This document shows, piece by piece, positions 7,310-17,100 of a stretch of 25,577 nt of DNA. The number at the start of each line of letters is the position of its first letter. The first letter of the stretch is position 1. Below the pieces are notes generated by a model. It had not been told where the DNA came from, ran no database searches, and saw only the letters and a list, made by a program, of their open reading frames with translations. The DNA comes from a virus, in IMG/VR virus record IMGVR_UViG_3300042988_000477, positions 1 to 25,577 of that record, one strand, 5' to 3'. The translations under genes and the position numbers were made by a program.

Positions 7310-8281
7310 ATGGAAACCCAGACCGGCAACATCCTCACCTTTACCGCTCCGTATGCCGTCACGCCAGGCGATGGCGCGCTGGTCGGCGCGTCATTCGGCG
7401 TCTCGACCGGCGCGTTCGCCCTCGGTGCGCGTGGCACGTTCGACCTGTCCGGCGTGTTCGAGTTGGCGAAGGCATCCGCGCAGGCCTGGGCCGAGGGAGC
7501 GGCGATCTACTGGGACGACTCGGCCAAGGTCTGCACGACCGTCGCGACAGCGAACACCCTGATCGGTGCGGCTGCCGCTGCTGCTGCTAACCCGTCGAGC
7601 ACCGGATCGGTGCGGTTGAATGGCGGGGCTGTGCCCATCACTTCGCTGCTGGACGGGAAGGCCGACGCTGACCACGATCACGATTCAGCGTATGCGGCGA
7701 TCGATCACGACCATGATTCGGCGTATCTGGCGATCGGCGCGCCTCCGGTCCTCACTGGCGCGAATACCGTGTGGGAGGATCTACGCTTTCCGGCGCAGGC
7801 CATCAACCCGCCTGGTAACGTCGACGATGCGGACATCGAGCCCGCGACCGGCTGTCTGCTGTTCGACGCGAGCGCCACGGAAGTGTGCATGGGCGTCGCT
7901 CAACTGCCGCACGCATGGAAGCAAGGCTCAACGATTCGCGCGCATGTTCACTGGACACCGACCAGCACAAACACCGGGAACGTCTATTGGCGGATCGACT
8001 ACCAGGTGAAGAACATCGGCGAGACGTTCGACTTCTCGGCCGGCTGGACGACGGCGAACACACTGGACGCCGCGGATGGCGTGTCCGGCAAACATCAGAT
8101 TCATCAACTGGCCGAGATCACGATGACCGACAAGACGGTCAGCTGCATGATGCACTGGAAGCTCTCCCGCATCGGTGGCGACGGGACGGACACCTACACG
8201 GCGGACGCCCGGCTGCTGGAATTCGACATCCACTACGAGGTGGACTCGATGGGCTCCGATGAAGAATTGACGAAGGCCTGA
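7310..8281 (+). CDS. Tail fibre protein with N-terminal DUF2190 decoration domain
   Basis: A 323-residue mosaic. Residues 1-105 are a DUF2190-like domain closely matching the decoration protein at 1274 (IYWDDSAKVCTT, NTLIG, VRLNGG). Residues 121-142 are two 11-residue repeats of the form DHDHDSAYxAI, a His/Asp-rich motif of phage fibres that can bind metal between chains of a trimer. The rest, from about 145, is a beta-sandwich-like region (NTVWEDLRFPAQAI, then RAHVHWTPTSTNTGNVYWRI and FDIHYEVDSMGS) of a kind found in phage fibre tips. Start supported by GGAAG nine bases upstream. It seems that a head-decoration module has been reused as the anchor of a fibre. Confidence 0.65.
   Translation: METQTGNILTFTAPYAVTPGDGALVGASFGVSTGAFALGARGTFDLSGVFELAKASAQAWAEGAAIYWDDSAKVCTTVATANTLIGAAAAAAANPSSTGSVRLNGGAVPITSLLDGKADADHDHDSAYAAIDHDHDSAYLAIGAPPVLTGANTVWEDLRFPAQAINPPGNVDDADIEPATGCLLFDASATEVCMGVAQLPHAWKQGSTIRAHVHWTPTSTNTGNVYWRIDYQVKNIGETFDFSAGWTTANTLDAADGVSGKHQIHQLAEITMTDKTVSCMMHWKLSRIGGDGTDTYTADARLLEFDIHYEVDSMGSDEELTKA
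7670..7735 (+). repeat. Two tandem 33-bp coding repeats (DHDHDSAY motif)
   Basis: Two adjacent 33-base units, 7670-7702 and 7703-7735, each encode DHDHDSAYxAI. The protein repeat is exact except for one residue, while several codons differ (for example CAC/CAT, TCA/TCG), so the protein sequence rather than the DNA is being kept. This suggests purifying selection on a metal-binding or trimerising motif. Confidence 0.8.
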
Positions 8282-8283
8282 CG

Positions 8284-10995
8284 ATGGCTGACCAGAAACT
8301 CGCCGTCGAGATCATCTTTGACGCGGTCGACAACGCGTCGAAGACTCTCGGCACGCTATCGGGCCAGTTCGGCGACCTGGATCAGAAAGCGCGCGGCATG
8401 GCGCAGCCGTTCGCGGAATTCGCCTCGGGTCTGCTGAAAACCGAGGCGGCACTCCTCGCTGTCGGCGCCGCGCTGGTGGGCGTGGCTGTCGACAAGGCCG
8501 GCAAGTTCGGCGACCAAATCGCCGAGATCGGCACCCTGTTCGGCGGCACGACCGAGCAGATGGCCGGCTTCTCCGCCGGCGTGCTGGAATACGGCGAAAG
8601 CTCGACCCAGTCGCTGGAGTCGGTCAACAACGCCGTGTACTCGGCCATCTCGGCGGGCGTGAAATACGACGACGCGCTCGGCCTGGTCGCCGAATCCGAG
8701 AAGCTCTCGGTTGCCGGCCGTGCGGAACTGGGCGAAGTCACCAAGGTTTTGACGGGATCGCTCAACGCCTACGGCGCTGCGACCTCCGACGCTGGCAAGT
8801 TCTCAGACATCCTGTTCGCCACCGTCAAGGGTGGCCAGACGACGCTCCCGGAATTGTCCGCATCGCTGGGCCAGGTCACATCGATCGCCGCGACGGCCGG
8901 CGTGCCGTTCGGAACATTGGGCGCAGCAATCTCGACCCTGACCGCCTCCGGTGTCGGCACGTCCGAGGCGATCACCGGCATCAAGAGTGCGCTGTCGAAC
9001 ATCATCCAGCCGACCAGTGAGGCGGAAAAAGCTGCGGCCGCGCTCGGCGTCAACTTCGGCGTGGCTGCGCTGAAGTCCGAAGGCCTGGACGGTATGCTCA
9101 AGCAGCTGATGGCTGCGACCGGCGGCAACATCGACCAGATGGCGCAGTTTTTCGGGTCCGTCGAGGCGCTGAATTCCGTGATGGCGCTCGGCCAGGACGG
9201 CGCCGGCAAGTTCTCCGGCGCGATCGCCGACATGGCCAACTCGACCGGGGCGACCGAGAAGGCATTCGCCGCGATGGCTGAGAATTACTCGCTGTCGATG
9301 CAGAAGATGGCCAACGCGGCAGACGTTGCGCTGATCAAGATGGGCAAGCCGCTCATGGATGAGTTCGGCGGCGTGGCCGATGCCATCTCGAACGTCTTCA
9401 AGGGATTGGGCACCGGCCTGGATGCCGGAGCGTTCGACCCGATCATCGGCATGCTCGAATCGTTTGGCCAGAAAGCCGCGGACACCCTGAACGCGATCGG
9501 GCAAAACCTGCCGGCAGCGCTGGAGACGCTGGATTTCACCGACCTGGTTCGCAGCCTGGAGGATCTTGGAACGACCGTCGGTGACCTGTTCGAGAAGATG
9601 TTCGGCGAGGTCGATTTGTCGACCCCCGAAGGTCTGTCGGAGGCGCTGCAGAAGGTCGTCACCATCGTCACCAGCCTGGTCGACGTGACGCGCGGCATCG
9701 CCACCCAGTTCGGGCCGTTCTTCGATGTGCTGGGCGGACTCGCGGATGGCGCCGGCAAGCTCGGCGAAGAGTCGTCGGTCAGCCTTGGCAAGTTCCTGGG
9801 CGCGATGGAGATGCTGTCGAGCTTCGGTGCCGGCATCGCCACCGTCAACGCCATCATCGTGGAACTCGGCACGGATATCAGCGGCATCGCGGACGTGGTC
9901 ATCGGGTTGTCTAAGGCCATCGTCAACGGCTTTCAGGTCGCGTTTGATACGGTCGTTGGCGTTTTGGTGTCCTTCGCCAAGGACTTCGTGGACGTCATGG
10001 AAGGCATCACGCCGGACGTGCTCGGCGACCCGTGGAAGGACATGTCCAAGGAGTTGGGCTACGTGCTCGACGGAGTGAGCGCCAACTGGGAGAAGAACAA
10101 CGGCGAGTTCGTGGCCGGTATCAACCAGATCGGCGCCGGCCTTGGCTTCGTCGGCGACAGCGCCAGCGATGCGGCCAAGGGCGCGGAGGAGTTGAAGACC
10201 CCGATCACCGAAGCGGCGACCGCTTCAAAAGGGTTCGAGCCGATCGACCTGGGCGATGTCGATTTCGTCGCGGAGGCCGCGAAGCGGTTGGGCGTCAACC
10301 TGACCGAGGCCAAGGTGGCGACCGAGGCGCTCACCGGCTCGGCGGACCTGATCGCACCCGAGTGGGCCAGCGCCGAAGACAAGGCGCGCGGCTACAAGAT
10401 CGTCATGGACGAGCTGGGCAATGTCTCGTACAAGCAGGTCGGCGCGGCGGCGAAGGAGGCCGGCGGCGCTGTCACCGAGTCGATGAAGGAGCAGCAGGAC
10501 CAGATCGACAAGGCGGCGAAAGCCGCGCAGGACTGGGCGCTCAAGATGGAAGAGATCGCATCGAACGAGCGCATCAAGACCATCGAGGCGGTCATCTCGC
10601 TCAACGTCGCCGAACTGGAGGCGCAGACGGCGATGGTCGAGGCCTCGTTCGATTCCATCAACACCACCATCGAATCGACCGGCAGCCTGATCGGCGACCT
10701 GTTCGGCCAGATGGACGGCAAGACGCTCGGCGAGAAGTTCGACATCCAGGCGCAGATCTCCCTGGAAAACAAGCGCCGCCAGGATGCGCTCGATTTACAG
10801 AAGAAGTTGGTCGAGGCTCAGGTCGACTACCTGACCAAGCGCGCGTCCGCGCTGGATCGTGGCGATGCGCTGATCCGCGTCGAGGCGGATGGACTGCAAC
10901 CGGCGCTTGAACAAATCTGGTACGAGATCATGCGATCCATTCAGGTCAAAGCCGCTGACGAGGGTCTTGAACTACTGCTGGGAGTGCTCTCCTGA
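8284..10995 (+). CDS. Tape measure protein (TP901 type)
   Basis: A 903-residue, largely helical protein. It starts with the short strand KLAVEIIFDAVDNASKTLG, then a TP901-type core at about 70-330: QIAEIGTLFGGTTEQM, a repeated TLGAAISTLTASGVGTSEAI pattern and PTSEAEKAAAALG. Hydrophobic helices occur near 56-70 and at about 500-560. The C-terminal 150 residues are charged and coiled-coil-like (DQIDKAAKAAQDWALKMEE, ENKRRQDALDLQKKLVE). Tape measures set tail length and line the tube, and may help DNA cross the membrane. At the usual rule of about 1.5 Angstrom per residue this predicts a tail near 135 nm. The next ATG overlaps its stop. Confidence 0.92.
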   Translation: MADQKLAVEIIFDAVDNASKTLGTLSGQFGDLDQKARGMAQPFAEFASGLLKTEAALLAVGAALVGVAVDKAGKFGDQIAEIGTLFGGTTEQMAGFSAGVLEYGESSTQSLESVNNAVYSAISAGVKYDDALGLVAESEKLSVAGRAELGEVTKVLTGSLNAYGAATSDAGKFSDILFATVKGGQTTLPELSASLGQVTSIAATAGVPFGTLGAAISTLTASGVGTSEAITGIKSALSNIIQPTSEAEKAAAALGVNFGVAALKSEGLDGMLKQLMAATGGNIDQMAQFFGSVEALNSVMALGQDGAGKFSGAIADMANSTGATEKAFAAMAENYSLSMQKMANAADVALIKMGKPLMDEFGGVADAISNVFKGLGTGLDAGAFDPIIGMLESFGQKAADTLNAIGQNLPAALETLDFTDLVRSLEDLGTTVGDLFEKMFGEVDLSTPEGLSEALQKVVTIVTSLVDVTRGIATQFGPFFDVLGGLADGAGKLGEESSVSLGKFLGAMEMLSSFGAGIATVNAIIVELGTDISGIADVVIGLSKAIVNGFQVAFDTVVGVLVSFAKDFVDVMEGITPDVLGDPWKDMSKELGYVLDGVSANWEKNNGEFVAGINQIGAGLGFVGDSASDAAKGAEELKTPITEAATASKGFEPIDLGDVDFVAEAAKRLGVNLTEAKVATEALTGSADLIAPEWASAEDKARGYKIVMDELGNVSYKQVGAAAKEAGGAVTESMKEQQDQIDKAAKAAQDWALKMEEIASNERIKTIEAVISLNVAELEAQTAMVEASFDSINTTIESTGSLIGDLFGQMDGKTLGEKFDIQAQISLENKRRQDALDLQKKLVEAQVDYLTKRASALDRGDALIRVEADGLQPALEQIWYEIMRSIQVKAADEGLELLLGVLS

Positions 10996-11348
10996 TGTTC
11001 TCCGTGTCGCTTTGTGCTGCCGTGTTCGATCCCGAAGGCGATGTGCTGATCCCGGCCACTGCCGACTCCGAACTGTCCGCCGCGCAACGCCGGGTCAGTC
11101 GCACGGCCACCCTGGATGGTGCCGCCACGCTGGAGGATCTGGGGTACACCGCATCCGATGCGACGATCAAGGTCGCATTCAAACTGGCGGATGCCGACTT
11201 TGAGTCGCGCATTCTGCGGCTGATCCAGATCTACCCGCTGCTGACGATTTCGACCCGCTACGGCTGCTTCCTCGGGGTTGCGGACAAGTACATGCCCACG
11301 GCGCAGGGCGCGACCCTGCAGTTTCTGGTTCAACAACAGATCTCATAG
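10995..11348 (+). CDS. Minor tail protein, small, next to tape measure
   Basis: A 117-residue protein starting in a TGATG overlap with the tape measure stop. The pattern (FDPEGDVLIPATADSEL, TATLDGAATLEDLGYT, then IKVAFKLADADFESRILRLI and LTISTRYGCFLGVADKY) is that of a compact beta protein. Similar small genes follow the tape measure in many lysogenic phages of Proteobacteria. By position it could be a distal tail or tube-adaptor protein, but I have no direct domain evidence. The function call is inference from synteny. Confidence 0.55.
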   Translation: MFSVSLCAAVFDPEGDVLIPATADSELSAAQRRVSRTATLDGAATLEDLGYTASDATIKVAFKLADADFESRILRLIQIYPLLTISTRYGCFLGVADKYMPTAQGATLQFLVQQQIS

Positions 11349-11357
11349 GACGCCATC

Positions 11358-12140
11358 ATGGCCAACAACCTCGCCTACCTCGAACTGCGGCTTTCCGGCG
11401 GCGCCAGCAACACGGACCCGGATGCCAGCCTCGGCGGCATCAAGTCGTCGGAGCGGATCTACTCCAAGAGCGGCACCGGCATCAGCAACATCACCGGCGT
11501 GGTCGTGGACGATGCACCCGGCAGCGCCGATGGCGCCGGGACGCTGACGTTCACGGCATCCGGCCAGACGCTGACTTGGGCTCCGAATGGCGGCACGGCC
11601 GGCGCGGCGACTGCGGTCGGCACCAGCGGACGCTACGCGATCCCCGGCAGTATCGGCTACCTGTTCGTGACGGTCACCGCAGAGAGCCTCCCCGTTGGCA
11701 ATCAGTCCGACACCATCACCGTCGCGCAGCTCGCGAATGAGCTATTCGATGACATTGGCAAGGCGGAAAGCTACGACGGTGACATCGAGTACCGCGCGTT
11801 CTACGTCCACAATGGACACGCGACCGATCCGTTTGTTGGCATCAAGGTCTACATTGGCTCCGATGCCTCCGGGGCGGATGCGCTTGCCATCGCGCTCGAC
11901 CTTGCAGGGACCGGCGACGGCGCATCGACCGGCGTGGCGGACACCGTCGCGGACGAATCCACCGCACCGAGTCCGGCGCTGACATTCACGGCGCCCGCCG
12001 CCATCGGCACCGCGCTGAGCATTGGGCAGCTGGATGCCGGTGAGAGTGCTGCCGTCTGGATGCGGCGGACAGTGCCAGCGGCGACCGTTACCAGCACGGC
12101 CAGCGACCTGTCGTCGCTGACCATCAACGCGGGTTATTGA
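11358..12140 (+). CDS. Virion surface/tail protein with Ig-like beta domains
   Basis: A 260-residue protein with a good AGGA ribosome-binding site. It opens LELRLSGGASNTDPDASLGGIKS, a formula I associate with a conserved phage tail protein family, followed by beta-sandwich-like text (GTLTFTASGQTLTWAPNGG, SIGYLFVTVTAESL) and a second such domain from about 120 (YRAFYVHNGHATDPFVGIKVYIG to AAVWMRRTVPA). Very few Lys and no Cys suggest a secreted-type or virion-surface sheet protein. It lies between tape measure and hub genes, so attachment at the tail tip is likely. The exact role is not known to me. Confidence 0.55.
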   Translation: MANNLAYLELRLSGGASNTDPDASLGGIKSSERIYSKSGTGISNITGVVVDDAPGSADGAGTLTFTASGQTLTWAPNGGTAGAATAVGTSGRYAIPGSIGYLFVTVTAESLPVGNQSDTITVAQLANELFDDIGKAESYDGDIEYRAFYVHNGHATDPFVGIKVYIGSDASGADALAIALDLAGTGDGASTGVADTVADESTAPSPALTFTAPAAIGTALSIGQLDAGESAAVWMRRTVPAATVTSTASDLSSLTINAGY

Positions 12141-12147
12141 TTCCGCC

Positions 12148-13197
12148 ATGGCCGACATCACCGGCACCGTCACCGAATCGCTCGACCCGGAAGATTGGAT
12201 CGTCCGCGCGCACGTGCTGGAGACAGGCGCCTATGCGACGGAAGCGGCGGTTTCGGCAGGGAATTACACTTTGTCGGGTCTCGCGTCGGGCACGCCTTAC
12301 ATGCTTTCCTGCCACCCCAAGATGGGCAGGAAGTGGGTGGCGAGCACTGGGTTCGACTTGAATGACTACTGTATCCCGACAGCGCCCGCGACCACGCCTT
12401 ACCTATTCAAGGCGACTGGGGTATCGGACAGCAACATCAAGTTCTGGATGCCGTGCAACGGGACCAACGCGTCCACCTCGATGACCAACAAGGAGATCAC
12501 GGGTAAGACCGTGACCCGGTACGGTGATCTTCAGTTCAGCACGGCACAGTCGAAGTTCGGCGGGTCGTCTTTGTTGTCTGACGGGACAGGTGACTACTTC
12601 ACCTGCACGCACAGTGATCTCGACATCTCGACCGGGGATTTCACCTTCGAGTTCTGGTATCGGACGACCTCGCTCGCCACGATCCAGGGCCTGATCTTCT
12701 GGGGCGATATCAGTTCCAACCTCAACCGGCAACAGATCACCGTCGCGACAGACGGGTCAATCGCCTGGTTTATCGCAGACGGATCAACATCTGAAGCGAT
12801 CAACAGTTCAGCGGCAGCGATCTCGATCAACACGTGGCATCACGTCGCGGGTTCCAAGTCCGGCAGTTCGGTGCGCATGTACGTCGACGGGAATCAAGTC
12901 GGAACTACGCTAACCCAAACGCTGACGATCGCTTCGGGAACCACGATGTATGGCATGAGCGCCAGAAACGGCGGCGTGCAGCGTCTGATCGTCGGCAATG
13001 TCGATGACATCGTTCTCACCAAGTCGGCGAAGTACACCGGAGCCAGCTACACAGTGCCGACCGTGCCTTATGGGACAGGAACGACGGAACCGACGTGGGA
13101 CACCACCACCGGCAACGCCACCAATGACGGCGAGTTGACCTGGAGCTGCAAGGGTCGCATGGTGCAGCCGATTATGAACGGCCCGGTCGTGGCGTAG
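12148..13197 (+). CDS. Tail protein with LamG/concanavalin-like lectin domain
   Basis: A 349-residue protein. Residues 1-75 are a small beta domain (ITGTVTESLDPEDWIVRAHVL) of the carboxypeptidase-regulatory type that often opens distal tail proteins. From about 90 to 310 runs a LamG-type jelly roll: SDGTGDYFTCTHSDLDISTG, FTFEFWYRTTSL, INTWHHVAGSKSGSSVRMYV, DGNQVGTTL, and VDDIVLTKSAKYTG. Such domains bind sugars in animals, bacteria and phages. It probably contacts host polysaccharide early in adsorption. The stop shares a base with the GTG start of the next gene. Confidence 0.7.
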   Translation: MADITGTVTESLDPEDWIVRAHVLETGAYATEAAVSAGNYTLSGLASGTPYMLSCHPKMGRKWVASTGFDLNDYCIPTAPATTPYLFKATGVSDSNIKFWMPCNGTNASTSMTNKEITGKTVTRYGDLQFSTAQSKFGGSSLLSDGTGDYFTCTHSDLDISTGDFTFEFWYRTTSLATIQGLIFWGDISSNLNRQQITVATDGSIAWFIADGSTSEAINSSAAAISINTWHHVAGSKSGSSVRMYVDGNQVGTTLTQTLTIASGTTMYGMSARNGGVQRLIVGNVDDIVLTKSAKYTGASYTVPTVPYGTGTTEPTWDTTTGNATNDGELTWSCKGRMVQPIMNGPVVA

Positions 13198-14156
13198 TGG
13201 CCGTCTACACGCCAACGCCGGATTTCGAGTTCTTCGCCTCGGCATATACGCCAACCTCTGATTTTGTCGTCGGCAAATCGGCCGATCTCTCATTCAGCGA
13301 GCAATGGCTGCTCGATACGCTGCAATCGGCAAGCCTGTCTGCATCGTTCGGATGGTCGCTCTCGTCGAGCGTCACAAAGGACGTGACGCACGGCTTTGCC
13401 TGGATTCAATCCGCCCCGACCTTCGGCAACCGCACGGCCAACTTTGCCTATGGCCTGCAAGTTCCAGCATTCGCCGACACAGTGTCGAGCCAGTCATGGA
13501 AGCTCACGACCTACGACTACGCCGACCGATCGGCGGATATCGCATGGGCGATGGATGCCATCGATGCGGTTGAGGACTTGGCCTTCCGGCACCTCTGGCG
13601 CCTGCAGGCGACGGCGGTCTGGACGCGCGTCATCAGCGCGACGACGTACACGCTGACACTGACCGGCGAGGCCGACAGCACGACCGACCTGACGCTGCCG
13701 ATGGCGTCCTTCTCGTCCAGGCTGCGATCCGGCAACACCAGCTACCTGCAGGTATCCGTCCCCAACGCGCGCGCCTACGCGGCCGAGATTGCCGCACGAC
13801 CGAATGGCGAACTGGTTGTCGAGCGTGGGCTCCGCTGGTCCGACGGCACGGTCGAGGTGTCCGAGATCGCCCGGGGCACGATCTCACGCATCGATATCGA
13901 CACGGGCGCCAGATCGTCCACGGCCTCGCTGCAGGCCGGCGGCACGACCACCAACAGCACGCCCAAGACCGTGGCACTGTCCGGCGTCTCGTACAAAGCC
14001 AACGCCAACGGCTCGCGCCGGGTCCGGTCCAGCATCGACAATACCCTCCGGCCGGGTGACACCGCGACCTATGACGGCGAGACGATGGTGGTCGGCGACC
14101 TGGTGCATGTCGTCTCATCGCGTCAAGGCTACATGGAGCTGACGGAGGCGACCTGA
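13197..14156 (+). CDS. Baseplate hub-like protein with aromatic N-terminal repeats
   Basis: A 319-residue protein with GTG start sharing one base with the previous TAG. Residues 1-30 contain two similar peptides, YTPTPDFEF and YTPTSDFVV; residues 30-145 are an irregular series of Trp- and Phe-containing strands (FGWSLSSSV, HGFAWIQSA, ANFAYGLQV, ADIAWAMDA, FRHLWRLQA). From about 150 comes a domain I recognise from tail hubs of proteobacterial siphophages: YTLTLTGEADSTTDLTLPMA, YLQVSVPN, VVERGLRW, then VALSGVSYKA and LRPGDTATYDGETMVVGDLV. It precedes and overlaps the large hub gene. A structural role at the tail tip is likely. Confidence 0.6.
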   Translation: MAVYTPTPDFEFFASAYTPTSDFVVGKSADLSFSEQWLLDTLQSASLSASFGWSLSSSVTKDVTHGFAWIQSAPTFGNRTANFAYGLQVPAFADTVSSQSWKLTTYDYADRSADIAWAMDAIDAVEDLAFRHLWRLQATAVWTRVISATTYTLTLTGEADSTTDLTLPMASFSSRLRSGNTSYLQVSVPNARAYAAEIAARPNGELVVERGLRWSDGTVEVSEIARGTISRIDIDTGARSSTASLQAGGTTTNSTPKTVALSGVSYKANANGSRRVRSSIDNTLRPGDTATYDGETMVVGDLVHVVSSRQGYMELTEAT

Positions 14157-17100
14157 TGGGCCGCGCGACGGTCATCTCACACCTCGGCGATGGCGAGTAC
14201 CTGATCACACCCGATCCCGACCAGGCCTATCTGGACGAGGAGATCCAGCGGCTGACCGAGCAGCTCGCGACCGACACCCCGCGGCTTGAGGCGGCGATCA
14301 TCGCCGAAACCACCGCACGCGCCGCGCTCGATGACGCGCAGGCCGGCATCGACACCATCATCCGCGAGGCGCAGGCTGCGAACAACGCGTTGCTGCTCGC
14401 GCTCCAGGCTGCAATGGACGATCTGGACGACGCGACCGCCGCGGAGCAGGACCAGCAGACCGCGATCAACGGCATGGTCGCCGACCAGACCGAGCAGCTG
14501 GCAGTCTACGACCAGACGATCGAGGATCTCGAGCAGCAACTGGCCGAGGCGTCGACCCCGGAGCAACGCGCCGCGATCCAGTTGCAGATCGATGAAACCG
14601 AGACGGAGAAGACCGCCTACGAACTCAACACCAACACCGCCATCACCGCCGCCTATAACGACCTGAAGGCGCTGAAGGCGACCACCAAAGCCAAGCTCGG
14701 CGTCGTCAACGGTGCCCAGCAGACCTGGAACGATCGCGACCAGAAGCTCGCCGAGATCCGCGCGGCGATGGATGCGGCGGAGCCGCTTAAGGTTGCCTGG
14801 TACAAGGCGCGCGATGATCGGGCCGCGCTGCAACTCCAGCTGGCGGCGATGGCGCAGGACATCAAGTGGCTGGAGGCAAAGCGCAAGACGCCCGCTGACA
14901 CATCCGCCTGGTGCGCGGATCTGACCGAAACCCTCACAGGCGCCGTCGCGACCGTCGAGATCCCGGGCGAAACGGCCGGCGTGCCGGTGCTGATCCGTCC
15001 CGGGTATGAAGGCCGCGCAGTCTGGCAGGCGCAGGAGCAGCACGCCGCGCTGGTCGATGCCGTGCTGGCCGCGCAGGACGGGTGCCTATCGGCGCAATCG
15101 CTGGCCGACCTCGCGCGTCTCAATCTCGATGCCGCCAAGCAGCGCCGCGACGGGGCCGCGTCGACGCTTGCGCTGCTGCAGGCCGACCCCGACACGCTGC
15201 CGGCACTGATCGTCTCCGCGCAAGCACTGCTGGAGGCTGCCGAAACGACGGTGACGACCGCCGAGGCGTCGGTCACGTCCGCCGAGCAACGCATCGTCAC
15301 GACACGCGCCACGGCAACCGCTGCCCGGGCTGCACTACAGGCCGCGAGGGATGCCGCGGCGGCCGATGGTGCGACACCCGATCCGCGCATGGCAGACGGC
15401 AGGATGCAGCCGGTGGCGTCATCCTCACCCTGGGCCAGTTTCTGGAATCGCGCCGTGCTGCCGGCCTGGCAGAAATGGCGCCCGATGTACCGCCTGGGCG
15501 AGATCACCGAACTGTCCGGCGATACCTGCACCGTCATGCTCGACGCGGCCTACTCCAGCCAGCAGGCGATCGACCTCAATCGCGAAACCGAGCTGACCGG
15601 CGTGCCGATTGTCTACATGGAGTGCAACGGCGACGCGTTCGAGGCCGGCGACCGGGTGGTCGTTGAGTTTGCCTACCACGACCAGACCAAGCCGCGTGTG
15701 GTGGGGTTCGAGTCACATCCGAAGGCGTGCGGCACCGATCATGGCATGTTTATCACACCCATGTCGGACCTCTCATGTAACGGCTGGGGCTACCCGCTGA
15801 CGCAAGGCGAGCCGGACTGGGGCACTCCCGGCATGTCGACCGGCAGCGCGGTCGACCTGACCGGCTACACCGGACTGCTCGACGGTCGCGGCTATCAGGT
15901 CGGGCTGCTGAGTCTGACGGTGGACGGTATCCCATCGCCCGAGCTAGTGGTGAGGCACGGGGAACCGCTGTGGCCGGTCGTCGGGTCGACGTCGGTCGTC
16001 TCCGGGTCGGGTCAAACCGAGATCGCCGGCGGGCCTGTCGCCGTGACCGGCGTGTTGCCAGAGTCCGCGACCCAGCCGGACGGTTCCATCATCGTGCCGC
16101 GTTCCATCCCGGTCTGGTCGGTCAAAGGCTACCAGCCCCCATGGATCATCCCCTGCCAGCGGCAGCTGGCGGTTTATGAGACCGACGGGCTGCAGCTCCA
16201 GCTGCGCGACTACGACAACCTCTATGAGTCGTGCCGCTTCTCGTTCTACGGGCTGGCATCGGGGTCGCCGGTCTACCGTAACGGCAAGCCGGTGGCGTGG
16301 ACATCATCCCCGGTCGGCGACGGCGCGTTCCTGGGTGTCGGCGTGCGGCAGGTGACCGTGTCGGGGCAGACATTCCGCCGGCTGCTGGTCATTGGCGGCG
16401 ATCTCGACGCCTACTATGCCTGCTACTCCGACCCACCGTATAACACGCTGACCGTCTGCGGCACCTGTACCCGCGACAGCATCTCTAACCTGGCTGATGA
16501 ACAGCACAAGATGGAGACCGGCCAGGATGCCGGCTATGTCGCTTGGTATTTCAACGAGTCGGGCACGATCGCCTCATGCGTGGCGGCCTACGTCCGCGAT
16601 GCCGGCGAGTTCGCTGACAACGACCTGATCAACAGGGCGATCGACTTTCGTGTGCATCATATCGACTTCACCCTCGACGGCACGTCGGCGACTTTGCGAT
16701 CCGAGGCCGAAGGCGCACTGGGTGCGTATTATCGCGACGACGAGCACTCATCGCACAGCACGCCGGTCGAGCGGACCATCGCGATCGGCTACGTCGGCGA
16801 CGCAGAGAAAAGGTTGTCGTTCTGGTATAGCGGCCTTGTGACAGTCGGCTCCGGGGCGGGGCTGGACGAGGACGGACCAAGCCCTCAGTTTATAAGTAGC
16901 GCCTCCGACTCCACGGCCACAGGCCGCTACAAGATCAACGGCAGGACCGTGACCGGCGACATCGTCATGTACGACTACCACTACACGGGCGCTGCCACAT
17001 CCATCAAGGACTGGGTCGGCCACTGGAAATGGGTGACGCAGGTCGGTGACTACACTACGGCGGAGACGACCGGCTACCTGCAGTTGATTGCCGTGGACTT

